A DNA stretch of 64,000 nt from Actinomadura sp. 7K507 (GTDB lineage: Bacteria > Actinomycetota > Actinomycetes > Streptosporangiales > Streptosporangiaceae), in the NCBI RefSeq assembly GCF_004348425.1, contig NZ_SMKK01000001.1:1-64000 (forward strand), in the 5' to 3' direction. The notes under the pieces were generated by a model. It ran no database searches. It was not told the DNA's origin and worked only from the letters and a program-made list of their open reading frames with translations. This document shows positions 1-9,013 of the stretch, one piece after another (position 1 is the stretch's first letter; each line of letters begins with the position of its first letter). The position numbers and the translations under genes are program-made.

Positions 1-2
1 AG

Positions 3-287
3 GCCAACCGCGCCCATCTGCGCCGTCGCGGGATCGCGGCCACCATTCCCGTGAAGGCCGATCAGCAGGCCAACCGCAAGGCCAAGGGCTCGACCGGAGG
101 ACGCCCACCGGTGTTCGACCCGGACGCTTACCGGCTCCGCCACGCAGTCGAGTGCGGCATCAACCTGCTGAAACAGCACCGGGCGGTGGCGACCCGCTAT
201 GACAAGCTCGCCGTCCGATACCAGGCCACCATCGAGGTCGCTGTGATCGACATCTGGCTCCGATCAGTCACCAAGACCACTTCTTAA
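3..287 (+). CDS. IS5-family transposase, C-terminal part (cut by window edge)
   Basis: The reading frame is open from the left edge and ends in TAA at 285-287. The visible 94 residues look like the end of an IS5/IS112-type DDE transposase: an arginine-rich stretch, then a segment with [20 protein letters not shown], in which the glutamate of ECGIN is the expected last acidic residue of the catalytic triad. The catalytic aspartates would lie upstream outside the window, so integrity cannot be judged. It abuts a truncated FMN reductase gene, which suggests that insertion broke that gene. Confidence 0.85.
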   Translation, partial: ANRAHLRRRGIAATIPVKADQQANRKAKGSTGGRPPVFDPDAYRLRHAVECGINLLKQHRAVATRYDKLAVRYQATIEVAVIDIWLRSVTKTTS

Positions 288-295
288 ACACGGCC
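281..295. repeat. Probable right end of the IS element
   Basis: The transposase stop codon lies inside the string ending AAACACGGCC, followed at once by TAG. Terminal repeats of IS112-like actinobacterial elements typically start GGCCGTGTTT and insert next to a TA/CTAG target, which fits. The partner left end is outside the window, so the inverted repeat cannot be confirmed here. Confidence 0.4.
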
Positions 296-306
296 TAGTC
301 GGCGTC

Positions 307-588
307 GTGCTGCGAACACTCACCAGCGTGCTCGCCGTCCACGACGTCGCGGTCGAGCACACGCGGATCGACGTCTACCGGCTCGGCCCAGCCTTCACCA
401 GAGCCTTCGAGCGGGAGGGCGTCGCCCCCGAGATCGAGGACGCGCTCCGCCGTGCCGAGGAAGCCGACCTGCTCATAGCGGCCACCCCGGTGTTCCGCGG
501 CTCATATACCGGCCTGTTCAAGATGGCCGTCGAGGACGTGAGCGACATCCTCACGCTCGTGGCGACTCGCGGGAGGCCGGCCGACTGA
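307..588 (+). pseudogene. NADPH-dependent FMN reductase remnant (SsuE/MsuE-like), truncated at both ends
   Basis: The frame can be read from a GTG at 307 as 93 residues. The stretch around EADLLIAATPVFRGSYTGLFK is the flavodoxin-fold core of SsuE/MsuE-type FMN reductases. The expected N-terminal phosphate-binding segment (GSxRxxSxT) is missing, apparently cut off by the upstream IS element. After the LFK motif the sequence no longer resembles the family and stops within about 22 residues, so roughly half of a normal 180-190 residue enzyme is gone. It is very unlikely to be functional. Confidence 0.7.
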
Positions 589-638
589 CACCAGCCGCGT
601 CACGGTGACCACAAGCGAAACATCCAAGGAGAAAAGTC

Positions 639-1268
639 ATGCCGCACACGCCACTTACCGCCGACAACAGCGCGGTCGTCCTCATCGATCACGAGGTCGG
701 TTTCTCGAACCTCATCGGATCGCACACGATCGAAGAGAACCTCAACGGCACGCTCGCGCTGGCCAAAGCCGCGAAGCTGTTCGACCTGCCGCTGATCGTC
801 ACCGCCGGTCCCGAGGACTTTCCCGCAGGTCCTCTCTACCCCGAGCTCGCCCAGGTCCTCGGCGACACTCCCGTCATCCACCGTCCGCCGATCTTCGACG
901 CTTTCGAGAACGACCAGTTCGCTGCGGCCATCGAGGCCGCCGGACGCAAGAAGCTGATAATGGCGGGCATCCAGACCGACGTCTGCCTCGCCCTGACCGG
1001 CTTGACCGCTCTCGACCGTGGCTACGAGGTCTACATCGTCGTCGACGCCTCCGCGGCGACCACCAAAGAGACACACGACACGGCGGTCATGCGCCTCGTT
1101 CAGGCCGGCGCAATCCCCGTCAACTGGCTTGCCGTCGGCTCGGAGATCCTCCGCGGTTGGGTCGACCAGCCGCTCGCACCTGCGTTCGGGGAGCTAATCG
1201 AGCACCTGCCGTCCTGGCGGCACGACCATGTGGCGAGCAACGCCATCGCGAAGTACGCCACCAAGTAG
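639..1268 (+). CDS. Isochorismatase-family cysteine hydrolase (YcaC-like)
   Basis: A 209-residue protein with the alpha/beta cysteine-hydrolase fold. Visible landmarks are the N-terminal catalytic aspartate in VVLIDHEVGF, and the nucleophile cysteine in GIQTDVCLALT followed by a long C-terminal region, as in YcaC-type hydrolases of unknown substrate. The family lysine is not obvious; IHRPPIFDAF occupies that region. The start is ATG at 639 behind AAGGAGA. It is an intact gene sitting between remnants, so it may be a survivor of a larger lost operon. A similar fold occurs in PhzD at 43285, but that is a different subfamily. Confidence 0.85.
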   Translation: MPHTPLTADNSAVVLIDHEVGFSNLIGSHTIEENLNGTLALAKAAKLFDLPLIVTAGPEDFPAGPLYPELAQVLGDTPVIHRPPIFDAFENDQFAAAIEAAGRKKLIMAGIQTDVCLALTGLTALDRGYEVYIVVDASAATTKETHDTAVMRLVQAGAIPVNWLAVGSEILRGWVDQPLAPAFGELIEHLPSWRHDHVASNAIAKYATK

Positions 1269-1865
1269 TCCCCGAACCGCACCCGGGCCGGGCGTGCCCC
1301 CGCAAAGGCCGCCCGGCCCAGCCGGCTGAGCTTCTCCCATAAGCGCGGACATCCTGACTCCTTACGACCACTCGCCCATCTCGGGCCTCGGGCGGTTCGC
1401 TCTCGTCCTGCAGTCGACGTTCGCCGCTGCCGAGACCCTCGGCCTCATGCAGGCCGAGCGGGTGAACATGCCGCCTGCCTGGCCGCACCGATGGCCCCAG
1501 CTTGAAGGCGCCGGCCACGCCTACGGCAACACCGAGACGTTCACGATCTCGACGACGTCGCCCGCACCGGCAGCTCGAAGATCAAGACCGACGACCTCCG
1601 GAAGTTCGCGGCCGAGCGCCTGCGCGGCACTCCCCCGAGGTCGGCTCCGGCCAGTTCGCCGCAACCGCACGGGAGACCGCGCACCCCCAGGGCATCATGC
1701 TGCCCGACAAGGCCGTCAAGGTACCGATCGTCGCCGCCGGAGACCTGGCCGCCGACGCCGGATGCCTGGCCTCGGCAGCGGGTCGGTGCCCCTGCCCTGC
1801 GACTCGTGCCTCAAGAAGCACAGCCAGGGGCAGCGGCATGGCACGACCGTCGCCTGGGGGCCGGA
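1269..1865. other. Non-coding or decayed stretch with coding-like remnants
   Basis: No intact gene is visible. A plus-strand frame from about 1336 to 1560 has a coding-like codon pattern (for example SGLGRFALVLQSTFAAAETL), and another frame near 1560-1750 reads KIKTDDLRKFAAERLRG and ARETAHPQGIMLPDKAVK. These look like pieces of one or more broken genes in shifted frames. I do not recognise the family. The segment ends exactly where the converging SBP gene stops. Confidence 0.45.
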
Positions 1866-3410
1866 CTAACCGGAGAGGCCGAACGTCCGGACACTGGAGA
1901 AGACGTTGGATCCGTCGCCGAGGAACTCGACCCCGTCGGCCGTTGCCCAGTGGCGCCCGCTGTAGAAGATCGGTGCGAACCATGCGTTCTCGACCGTGAA
2001 CGCGTTGATCCGCTTGTACAGTTCGGCCGCCTTCGCCGGGTCCTGTGCGGCGTTGGCCTGGTCGACCAACTCCGTGAGCTCGGGGTCCCGCGTGCCGAAC
2101 ACGTTGCGCGGCCCCTCCGGGTCCACGGAGTTCTTCACTTCGACCGGAGTGGCTCCGAGCCCCTCGACGTGGAGGAACATTCCGTACTTTTTCGAGGTGA
2201 CCGCCGACGCGCTGTTCTGCGGGGGTGTCGGGTCCCATGTCACCTTGATGCCGATCTCCGCGAGCGATTGGCTGATGGTCGGCTCGAACGGCTTGGTGTA
2301 GAACAGGCTGGGCATGTGCACCGAGAACCCGTCCGGGTGTCCGGCCTCGGCGAGCAGCTTCTTCGCGGCGGCCGGATCGTAGGTGTAGGTCTTGTCCAGC
2401 GCGGGGTCGTGGGCGGTGCCCTTGGGGCTGAACATCTGCTGTGTCGTCTTGCCCGCGCCGCGCAGCAGCTGCTTGAGGATCTTGTCGTGGTCGAAGGCCA
2501 TGTTGATGGCCCGGCGTACTCGCACGTCCGACATCGGCTTGAGGCCCTCGCCGTCCCGGTCGGCGAGGGCCAGTGCCCCCACCGCGACCGCGTCGATGAA
2601 CTTCACCTCGAACCCGGCGGACTCGAGCCGGTCGACGTGCTCGGCCTGGACGCTCGCCGCGTTGAGCTCGCCCGACCGCAGGGCGTTGACCGTGGCGGTG
2701 CGGTCCTTGATCACCCGGATCTTGAAGGTCTCGAACGGGTACGCGTCCGCGTTCCAGTGGTCGTCGCGCTTCTTCAGCACGTAGGTCGAGTCGTTGACCG
2801 TCGACTCGTCCAGGACGTACGGCCCCGAACCGACCGGGTTCAGCGCTGTGCGCTCGGCGTCCAGCGTCTTCGGGTCGCCGATCACGCCCACCGCCATCGC
2901 GAGCGAGTGCAGTAGCGCCCCGTCCGGCTCCTTCAGGCCGAGGACGACCGTGCGTTCGTCGGGCGCCTCCACCGACTTGACCGCCGACAGCTTGAACTGG
3001 TTCGGGCTCGGCGTCGACATCGTCCGTTCCAGCGTCGCCTTCACCGCCGCAGATGTCACGGAGGCTCCGGTGCTGAACGTCATGCCGTCACGCAGCTTCA
3101 GGGTGAGCGTCTTCCGGTCGTCGGAATAGCTCCAGCTCTCCGCCGCGTTCGGCTGCAGCTCGCCCTTGTCGTCGACGACCAGCAGCGTGTCGAAGACCGC
3201 GCCCCAGACGTACGCCTGCGTCCCGCTCATGAGCTGCGCGGGGTCGAACGAGTTGGGTGCGCCCTGGATGGCGAGGGTCAGCGTCTTGGTGCCCGTCGAC
3301 GACTCCCCGCCCGAACCGCCGCAGGACCCCGTCGCCAGCAGCGCTGCCGTGGCCGCGACCGCGGTGAGGGCCCGCGGCCGCAGTCGCCGACCCGAAGAAC
3401 GAATACGCAT
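1866..3410 (-). CDS. ABC transporter substrate-binding lipoprotein, family 5 (copy 1)
   Basis: A 514-residue extracellular solute-binding protein of the DppA/OppA family (SBP_bac_5). It has a basic N-terminus, a hydrophobic signal segment and a lipobox ending TGSC at Cys30, so it should be lipid-anchored on the outer membrane face. The body carries family landmarks such as the AIQGAPNSFDPAQ start and the NPVGSGPYVL loop. ATG at 3410 is preceded by AAGGAG. It is nearly identical in length and sequence to the SBP at 13437-14981, including the 5' flank, but has no permease or ATPase genes beside it: downstream it runs into decayed DNA. It probably delivers ligand to the permease encoded at 15048-18636. 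Differences from copy 2 concentrate around residues 413-450. Confidence 0.93.
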   Translation of the reverse strand: MRIRSSGRRLRPRALTAVAATAALLATGSCGGSGGESSTGTKTLTLAIQGAPNSFDPAQLMSGTQAYVWGAVFDTLLVVDDKGELQPNAAESWSYSDDRKTLTLKLRDGMTFSTGASVTSAAVKATLERTMSTPSPNQFKLSAVKSVEAPDERTVVLGLKEPDGALLHSLAMAVGVIGDPKTLDAERTALNPVGSGPYVLDESTVNDSTYVLKKRDDHWNADAYPFETFKIRVIKDRTATVNALRSGELNAASVQAEHVDRLESAGFEVKFIDAVAVGALALADRDGEGLKPMSDVRVRRAINMAFDHDKILKQLLRGAGKTTQQMFSPKGTAHDPALDKTYTYDPAAAKKLLAEAGHPDGFSVHMPSLFYTKPFEPTISQSLAEIGIKVTWDPTPPQNSASAVTSKKYGMFLHVEGLGATPVEVKNSVDPEGPRNVFGTRDPELTELVDQANAAQDPAKAAELYKRINAFTVENAWFAPIFYSGRHWATADGVEFLGDGSNVFSSVRTFGLSG

Positions 3411-3502
3411 CTGAGGGCTCCTTCGTCCTGGGAAAGTACGGTCGGACCACCGCGCCGTTCCGCCATGGTCACGGGCCATCAGACGTTCGGGCCGTGCCGA
3501 GC

Positions 3503-3526
3503 GGCAAGAGGTTGCCATATGTTGTC
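3503..3526 (-). promoter_or_regulatory. LacI-type operator, site 1 (SBP copy 1 promoter)
   Basis: Read on the minus strand, this fits the shared 24-bp pattern GRCAAC-N3-TGGCAA-N4-TTGYC and is identical to site 2 at 13347-13370. It lies upstream of the SBP start at 3410. It contains two direct half-sites 10 bp apart and one inverted half-site. Confidence 0.75.
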
Positions 3527-3530
3527 GCTA

Positions 3531-3551
3531 CGCGAGAAGAGCGTTCTCGCG
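3531..3551. promoter_or_regulatory. Palindrome next to operator site 1
   Basis: An inverted repeat with 8-bp arms, CGCGAGAA and TTCTCGCG, separated by 5 bp. An equivalent palindrome (GAGAACG-A-CGTTCTC) sits at the same relative place beside operator site 2 at 13325-13339, so both SBP promoters carry a conserved second palindrome. Confidence 0.55.
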
Positions 3552-3581
3552 AGTAAAGGCGAAAGACGATGGCCGGCAGCA

Positions 3582-3593
3582 CACAGCGCTGTG
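3582..3593. promoter_or_regulatory. Perfect 12-bp palindrome CACAGCGCTGTG
   Basis: It lies in the 534-bp divergent region between the SBP gene and the glycosidase gene at 3945. It is a perfect dyad and could be a binding site or part of the promoter architecture. No second copy was noticed in the window, so its role is open. Confidence 0.3.
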
Positions 3594-3779
3594 GCAAGTC
3601 GCCGACGACTAAGACCTGGCCAGAGCAGCGGGCGCGTGCCTCCGCCGCTCGCCTCCGCGCGTCCCCGAAGACCGGGAGAGGAGGAGCGCTGGCCACAGCA
3701 GCCCGACCGGCGCACCCGTCCAGCCAATCTGCACGCTCCAACCGAAGGTCGGGTCGGCACTGCCTCTCTTCAGTGCCGC

Positions 3780-3803
3780 GGCAACTTGTGGCAAGCACTT
3801 GCC
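3780..3803 (+). promoter_or_regulatory. LacI-type operator, site 5 (upstream of glycosidase gene)
   Basis: This fits GRCAAC-N3-TGGCAA-N4-TTGYC over 24 bp, with a more divergent centre than the other four sites. It lies about 140 bp upstream of the GTG start at 3945 and suggests that the left catabolic block belongs to the same regulon. Confidence 0.6.
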
Positions 3804-3944
3804 GACCGAAAGCCCGGGTCGCTGTGATGTGCCGACGACCTGACATGCCGTCGGCGCGGGGCTCTGCGTTCTGGAGGTAAGACACCACACCAGCGCCCTG
3901 TTCGGGGTGTCCGCGTCACGTCATTCGACGGAAGGAACGGCCCG

Positions 3945-6620
3945 GTGACAGAGGTCGAGGACACAGACCAGATCGAGTTCGACGCTCCGGAGTGGCTGCT
4001 CGACCGGGACGCCGTGGCGTGGGCCATCGGCCGTGTCCGCAGTGCGGCCCGCGCGGCCGGTATGTCACGTCAACGGCTCAAGATCGGGCTCTACTCGGCG
4101 ACGACGCCGGGGCCCGTTCCCGAGGAGTTCCCGGAACCGCCGGACACGCCCGAATCGTACCGGGCACGGACCGTTCGCGACGGTCAGGAGGTCCAGGTTC
4201 TCATCAGCGCGTCGGACGAGCGTGCGCTGAGTTACGCACTGAACGAGATCGCCGAGCGGATCACCGCCGGCCACGCCGTCGACGCGGTCGGCGCGGCGGG
4301 AGAGGAGACGCACCGGCCCGCCGTTCCGGTGCGGAGTATCCAACGCGCCTTCTCCAGCGCACATGAGGACACTCCGTGGTTCCACGACCGGGAGTTCTGG
4401 TGCGAGTACCTCGATTTCGTCGCCACTCAGCGGTTCAACAGATTCCACCTCGCCCTGGGAATGCAGTACAACTACGGGGGAGAGATATCCAGAACCAAAG
4501 CGGCGGAAAATTACTTTTGCTTTGCGTACCCATTCCTGCTCGATGTCCCGGGGTTCGGGGTACGCGCTCAAGGAGTCGACCAGCCCGAACGCGACCGCAA
4601 CCTGGAGTCGCTCGCCCACATCGCACGGGAAACCCGGCGGCGTGGGATGGATTTTCAGCTCGGTCTGTGGAACCACGCGTACGACTACGGCCCCGGCGTG
4701 GACCACAGTCACCCCATCCTCGGCATCGCACCGGAAACGCATGCCGACTACTGCGCGGCGGCATTGACGGAGCTGCTGCGGCAGATTCCTGACATCGACG
4801 GAATCACCTTCCGCGTGCACTACGAGGGCGGTATACCGGAACAGGGCCGGACGGACTTCTGGGACGGGATGTTCCAAGCGGTGTCCGACGCGGGTCGCCC
4901 GATGCGAGTCGACCTCCATGCGAAGGGCCTCGACGCGGCCATGCTGGCCGGGTTGCGCAAGCCCAACATCCGACCGGCGGCGTCGCTGAAGTACTGGGCG
5001 GAGCACATGGGCCTGCCCTACCACCAAACGTCGATCCGGCACCGTGAGCGGACCGGCCTGTCTCGCGCGCAACTGGGCGGCAGGCGTGCCGATCTGATGG
5101 GTGTCACCGAAATGTCCAGGCGATTCACCCGCTACGGGTACGCGGACTTCCTCGACGAGGATCGCGAACTGGACGTTGTCTTCCGTATGTGGCCTGGCAC
5201 ACAGAAGCTTTTGATCTGGGGGGATCCGGTGCTGGCCGCCGGGTTCGGCCGGTATGCCACTCTCGGCGGCGCACTCGGGCTGGAGTTCTGCGAACCTCTG
5301 TTCTTCAAGGGACGGAAGGGGTCCGGCAGGCCGGGGCGACGGGATCCTTATGTCCATCCCGATCTCGCCCTGGGGAGGGCCGACTGGCGGAAGTACCAGT
5401 ACACCTACCTGCTGTGGGGACGCCTGCTCTACGATCCCGACAGCCCGCCTGAGACGTGGCGGCGGTTCCTCCGCCAGGAGTACGGTGACGCGGCAGTCGA
5501 AGTCGAAGCGCTACTCGCTCCGTTGAGCCGGATCCTCCCGCTGGTCACGGTGGCGCACACACCCAGCGCCAGCAACAACGCGTACTGGCCAGAAGTCTAC
5601 GCCGACCTGCCCATCTCGCCCTGGGTACGGCCACGACATTACGCGTGGGACACGACATCGACGGACTGGACGGGTGTGTCGTCGCTCGATCCGGAACTGT
5701 TCTACACGGTCGGCGAGTACACCGACGACGCTCTCACCGGTCGGCTGCGCGGGAAGTACACGCCGCTGGAGGTCGCGTCCTGGATCGAGCGTTTCACGGC
5801 CGAGGGCGAATCGGTCCTCGGCCGGATCCGCGAGCAACTGTCCTCCGGCGGCGGCCAATCTCGCCGAACCTTGCTCGACGCCGAGATTCTCGTCCGACTC
5901 GGTCGCTTCTTCGCGGGGAAGTTCCGTGCCGCGGTGGCTTACGCCCTGTTCGTGCGTACTGGCGCACGCGAACACATCCTCGATGCGGTCGACCTGTTGA
6001 CGGCCGCCCACGAGGCTTATGCCGGCATCGGCGAACTGACCGCCGGCGTCTACCGGGACGAACTCACCTTCGGCCACGTCCTGTCCGAACGCACGCACTG
6101 GTCCAGGAACCTCGACGCCATGGCCGACGACCTGCACGCACTCCGGCTGGAATGTGTTCGCGCCGACGAGGCCGCGAGCCACGGGGACGACTCCGGCCGA
6201 CCTGTGGTGCGCGAGACGCGTCCCACTCTCGACGGAGTCCGGCTCGCGGTGCCCGAACGGTTCCGGCGCGGCGCGCCGCTCGATGTCAGGCTCGCCGCCC
6301 ATCCGGACGTTCTCGTCCGGATCACCGGAGCGACGTTGCGTTTCCGTCACCTGGATCAGTCGAAAGAATGGAGCGAAACCGAGATGCGTCGTGACGGGGA
6401 CGAGTTCACCGCATCAATTCCCGCGGACGTCACGAGCACCACCTTCCCCGTCATGTGCTTCGCGGAAGTACACCTCACGGACGAAGCTCCGGCCCTGCTC
6501 CCCGGATTCGAGCCCGACCTCGCCAACCAGCCCTATCTCGTGATCCACAGCTCGGTATGCCCGAACACCGGCGGCGACGCGGCGGCGCTTCCAGCCGATC
6601 GCCGCCGATCTGACCGTTGA
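3945..6620 (+). CDS. Large putative glycoside hydrolase (GH67/GH20-N-domain-like)
   Basis: An 891-residue protein with no signal peptide. Residues about 40-130 resemble the small alpha/beta domain that precedes the barrel in GH67 alpha-glucuronidases and GH20 enzymes (ISASDERALSYALNEIAERI). A long alpha/beta region follows with barrel-like strands: RFNRFHLALGM, ITFRVHYEGG, MRVDLHAKGL, SLKYWAEHMGLPYHQ. The glutamate of VHYEGG and nearby acidic residues are candidate catalytic groups. The C-terminal 150 residues look like a beta-sandwich. GTG at 3945 follows GAAGGAA. Its place in the uronide regulon suggests action on uronic-acid-containing glycosides, perhaps alpha-linked. Family assignment is tentative, and I infer no precise substrate. 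Confidence 0.75.
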   Translation: MTEVEDTDQIEFDAPEWLLDRDAVAWAIGRVRSAARAAGMSRQRLKIGLYSATTPGPVPEEFPEPPDTPESYRARTVRDGQEVQVLISASDERALSYALNEIAERITAGHAVDAVGAAGEETHRPAVPVRSIQRAFSSAHEDTPWFHDREFWCEYLDFVATQRFNRFHLALGMQYNYGGEISRTKAAENYFCFAYPFLLDVPGFGVRAQGVDQPERDRNLESLAHIARETRRRGMDFQLGLWNHAYDYGPGVDHSHPILGIAPETHADYCAAALTELLRQIPDIDGITFRVHYEGGIPEQGRTDFWDGMFQAVSDAGRPMRVDLHAKGLDAAMLAGLRKPNIRPAASLKYWAEHMGLPYHQTSIRHRERTGLSRAQLGGRRADLMGVTEMSRRFTRYGYADFLDEDRELDVVFRMWPGTQKLLIWGDPVLAAGFGRYATLGGALGLEFCEPLFFKGRKGSGRPGRRDPYVHPDLALGRADWRKYQYTYLLWGRLLYDPDSPPETWRRFLRQEYGDAAVEVEALLAPLSRILPLVTVAHTPSASNNAYWPEVYADLPISPWVRPRHYAWDTTSTDWTGVSSLDPELFYTVGEYTDDALTGRLRGKYTPLEVASWIERFTAEGESVLGRIREQLSSGGGQSRRTLLDAEILVRLGRFFAGKFRAAVAYALFVRTGAREHILDAVDLLTAAHEAYAGIGELTAGVYRDELTFGHVLSERTHWSRNLDAMADDLHALRLECVRADEAASHGDDSGRPVVRETRPTLDGVRLAVPERFRRGAPLDVRLAAHPDVLVRITGATLRFRHLDQSKEWSETEMRRDGDEFTASIPADVTSTTFPVMCFAEVHLTDEAPALLPGFEPDLANQPYLVIHSSVCPNTGGDAAALPADRRRSDR

Positions 6621-6822
6621 CCGGACCGTGCCCCAGGACGGAGACGGCATGCCAGATCGCGGCCCATCATCTTCCACGCCCATCGATCTCGGCAGGTGGG
6701 CCTGCACCCCACCGACCCAGAATGTCTTCGGACGAGTATGTCCACCGCATCAAGGCCGGAGGGTACAGCGGCCGCTTATCTTGCGCTGGGCGTTCCGGCC
6801 CTTGATAGAGGAGTTTTGTTTG

Positions 6823-7839
6823 GTGCAATACGATCGCAGGAATCGCAGTATCCAGTACGTAATGTCGACGCTCATGTTCGAACCAGACGAGATGGAGCAG
6901 TTGCGTCAGGCGTTCGCTCCGGCGGAGTTCGTTCAGGTCTCGCTGTGGGACGACACCGGCATCGCCCGTGCCCTCGAACACGCGGACGTCGCCCTCATCG
7001 TGGGCGACCTCGACGAACGGTATCTCGGCGCGCCGCGCCTCGCGTGGGTGCACTGCGACCATTCCGGTCTCACCAGGTCCGCGGTACCCGAGGTGTTCGA
7101 ACGGGGCCTGATCGTCACCGGATCCGCCGGCCGTTCCGCCCCCGCTCTGGCTCAGCACGGGTTCTACTTCGCGCTAGGGCTCACCTTCGATGCCCGGCGG
7201 CTGTTCGAGATGCAGGATGCGCACCTTTGGCGCTTCATCGAGGGCTACGAGAAGAAGCTGGCGCTGTGGGGCGGAACGCTGGGCATCGTCGGATTCGGCC
7301 ACACGGCGAGGGAGATGGCGCGCCTCGGCAAGGCGTTCGGCATGCGGGTGATCGTGTACCGGCGCAGCCCCGCGGAGCAGGCAGCGGATGTGGACCGCAT
7401 GCTGTCCTCGGACGATGGCGACACCTTGGGCCCGCTCCTCAACGAGGCCGACGTCGTCATGATCGCGGCACAGCTGACCGACGCCACCCACCACCTCTTC
7501 TCGGCCGACGAGTTCGCGCAGATGAAGAGCACCGCGTTCATCATCAACATGGCACGCGGCGAGATCATAGATCAGAACGCCCTCGTCAAGGCCCTGCATG
7601 CGGGAGAGATCGCGGGCGCGGGACTCGACGTGGCCACTCCCGAGCCGCTTCCCGCGGACTCCCCTCTCTGGGACTTCCCCAACGTCATGATCACTCCCCA
7701 CGTGACCCCGGCCCTCCCCGATCGCACCCAGCGCTCAATCGACATCATCGTCGAGAACATCCGGCGTTACCGCGGCGGGCGGCCTCTCCTCAACGCGCTG
7801 ACCGAACGCGACGTCTACACGCAGAAGCAGCGCACCTGA
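6823..7839 (+). CDS. D-isomer-specific 2-hydroxyacid dehydrogenase
   Basis: A 338-residue NAD(P)-dependent oxidoreductase. It carries the Rossmann nucleotide-binding loop GIVGFGHTAREMA, the catalytic arginine in INMARGEIID, the glutamate in GLDVATPEPLP and the histidine in ITPHVTPALP, in family order and spacing. A GTG at 6823 behind GAGGAG (6808-6813) is preferred; the frame is open further upstream but without support. It should interconvert a 2-keto acid and a D-2-hydroxyacid in the cytoplasm. It follows the glycosidase gene after 202 bp and precedes two further oxidoreductase/hydrolase genes, so it probably handles a sugar-acid intermediate. Confidence 0.9.
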   Translation: MQYDRRNRSIQYVMSTLMFEPDEMEQLRQAFAPAEFVQVSLWDDTGIARALEHADVALIVGDLDERYLGAPRLAWVHCDHSGLTRSAVPEVFERGLIVTGSAGRSAPALAQHGFYFALGLTFDARRLFEMQDAHLWRFIEGYEKKLALWGGTLGIVGFGHTAREMARLGKAFGMRVIVYRRSPAEQAADVDRMLSSDDGDTLGPLLNEADVVMIAAQLTDATHHLFSADEFAQMKSTAFIINMARGEIIDQNALVKALHAGEIAGAGLDVATPEPLPADSPLWDFPNVMITPHVTPALPDRTQRSIDIIVENIRRYRGGRPLLNALTERDVYTQKQRT

Positions 7840-8157
7840 ACCACCGCACCCCACCTCGAACCGTCACGAAACGATCCCCCTGGACGGCCTGCGCCGACGG
7901 TCGAATCCATCGCTTTCACCACGGAGGTGTCGTGAGCCAGACGACGACCGATTCGCACTCGGTGCGCCGGGCACCCGCGGCGGAAGCAGCCGCGAGGCCG
8001 TCGACGGTCACCGCATGCGGCAGCCCCAACTCCGCCTCGGAGAGCCCGCCCGAGATCACGAACATGGCGTCCCAGGCGATGCGGCCGACGATCAACGGTC
8101 TGGACACCGGGTACCCGGACACTGGCGCGAACCCGTCCTCAATGGTCGAGATGCCCA
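7840..8157. other. 318-bp interval with a possible minus-strand gene remnant
   Basis: No complete gene is seen. On the minus strand from about 8165 down to 7930 an open frame reads in a protein-like manner (VSGYPVSRPLIVGRIAWDAM, then VISGGLSEAELGLPHAVTV) and ends at 7916. It has no convincing start and overlaps the start of the next plus-strand gene. I take it for a decayed gene fragment of unknown family. Confidence 0.35.
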
Positions 8158-8982
8158 ATGTCGGCAAGTGACGCGCCGCAGACCGGCCATGACGCCGCAG
8201 CGCCCGGCATCGTGGTCGACCGTACGGTCGGCCCGCACGGTGCCGCCGACACGATCGTCCTGCTGAACTCGCTGGGCACCACCACCGCCCTGTGGGACGA
8301 CGTCGTGCCGCTCTTGACGGATTCATTCGACGTGGCGCGCTTCGACCAACGCGGTCACGGTGCCGCCACAGAGTGCGAAGCACCCCGGGGGATCGACGGG
8401 CTCGTCGACGACGTGCTACGAGTCATCGACGGTCTCGGTACCGCACGAGTCCACCTCGCGGGCATCTCGATCGGCGGCATGATCGCGATCCGCGCCGCGA
8501 GTCTTGCACCGGACCGCGTTTCGTCCCTCACCGTCATGTGCTGTGCGGCGGTGCTCGATCGGAAGAGCTGGCTCGAGCGGGCGAGGATCGTCCGGCAGCA
8601 GGGCGTGGAGGCGATCGTTCCCTCCGTGCTGGGGCGCTGGTTCACGCCGGGGTTCCGGCGCGAACGGCCGGACGTCGTGCGGGCCTACGCCGACATGCTG
8701 GGCTCGACGCCCCCGGAGGGGTACGCGATGGGCTGCGATGTGCTCGCCGACGCGGACGTCCGCGGGGACCTGGGCAGAGTCGGCGCCCGCACGCTGGTCC
8801 TGGGCGGCGCGGAGGACCCTGCCACTCCCCCGCACGAGCAGCGCGCCATCGCGCGCGCGATACGGCGGGCTCGGCTGGAGATCCTTCCGGGGGTCGCCCA
8901 TCTCGCGCCGGCGGCGGCACCGGAGGCGGTCGCAGATGTCCTGAATGCACACGCCTTGGGGCGCCCACGCGGCAAGTCCTAG
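8158..8982 (+). CDS. Alpha/beta hydrolase, 3-oxoadipate enol-lactonase-like
   Basis: A 274-residue alpha/beta-hydrolase-fold enzyme. The catalytic triad is visible: serine in the elbow GISIGGM, aspartate in GGAEDPATPP and histidine in GVAHLAP. The DQRGHGAA motif and overall length resemble PcaD and related lactonases or esterases. In this neighbourhood it could open a sugar-acid lactone, which is inference. The ATG at 8158 has only a weak upstream ribosome site, so the true start may be a little downstream. Confidence 0.85.
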   Translation: MSASDAPQTGHDAAAPGIVVDRTVGPHGAADTIVLLNSLGTTTALWDDVVPLLTDSFDVARFDQRGHGAATECEAPRGIDGLVDDVLRVIDGLGTARVHLAGISIGGMIAIRAASLAPDRVSSLTVMCCAAVLDRKSWLERARIVRQQGVEAIVPSVLGRWFTPGFRRERPDVVRAYADMLGSTPPEGYAMGCDVLADADVRGDLGRVGARTLVLGGAEDPATPPHEQRAIARAIRRARLEILPGVAHLAPAAAPEAVADVLNAHALGRPRGKS

Positions 8983-9013
8983 ACAAGATCATCGAGCAAC
9001 TGTGGAGGCGGGA

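Noticed and set aside
639..1268. Isochorismatase-like gene as a second phzD
   Set aside because: It has the nucleophilic cysteine and longer C-terminus of YcaC-type hydrolases and lacks PhzD landmarks; it is 42 kb from the phenazine genes.
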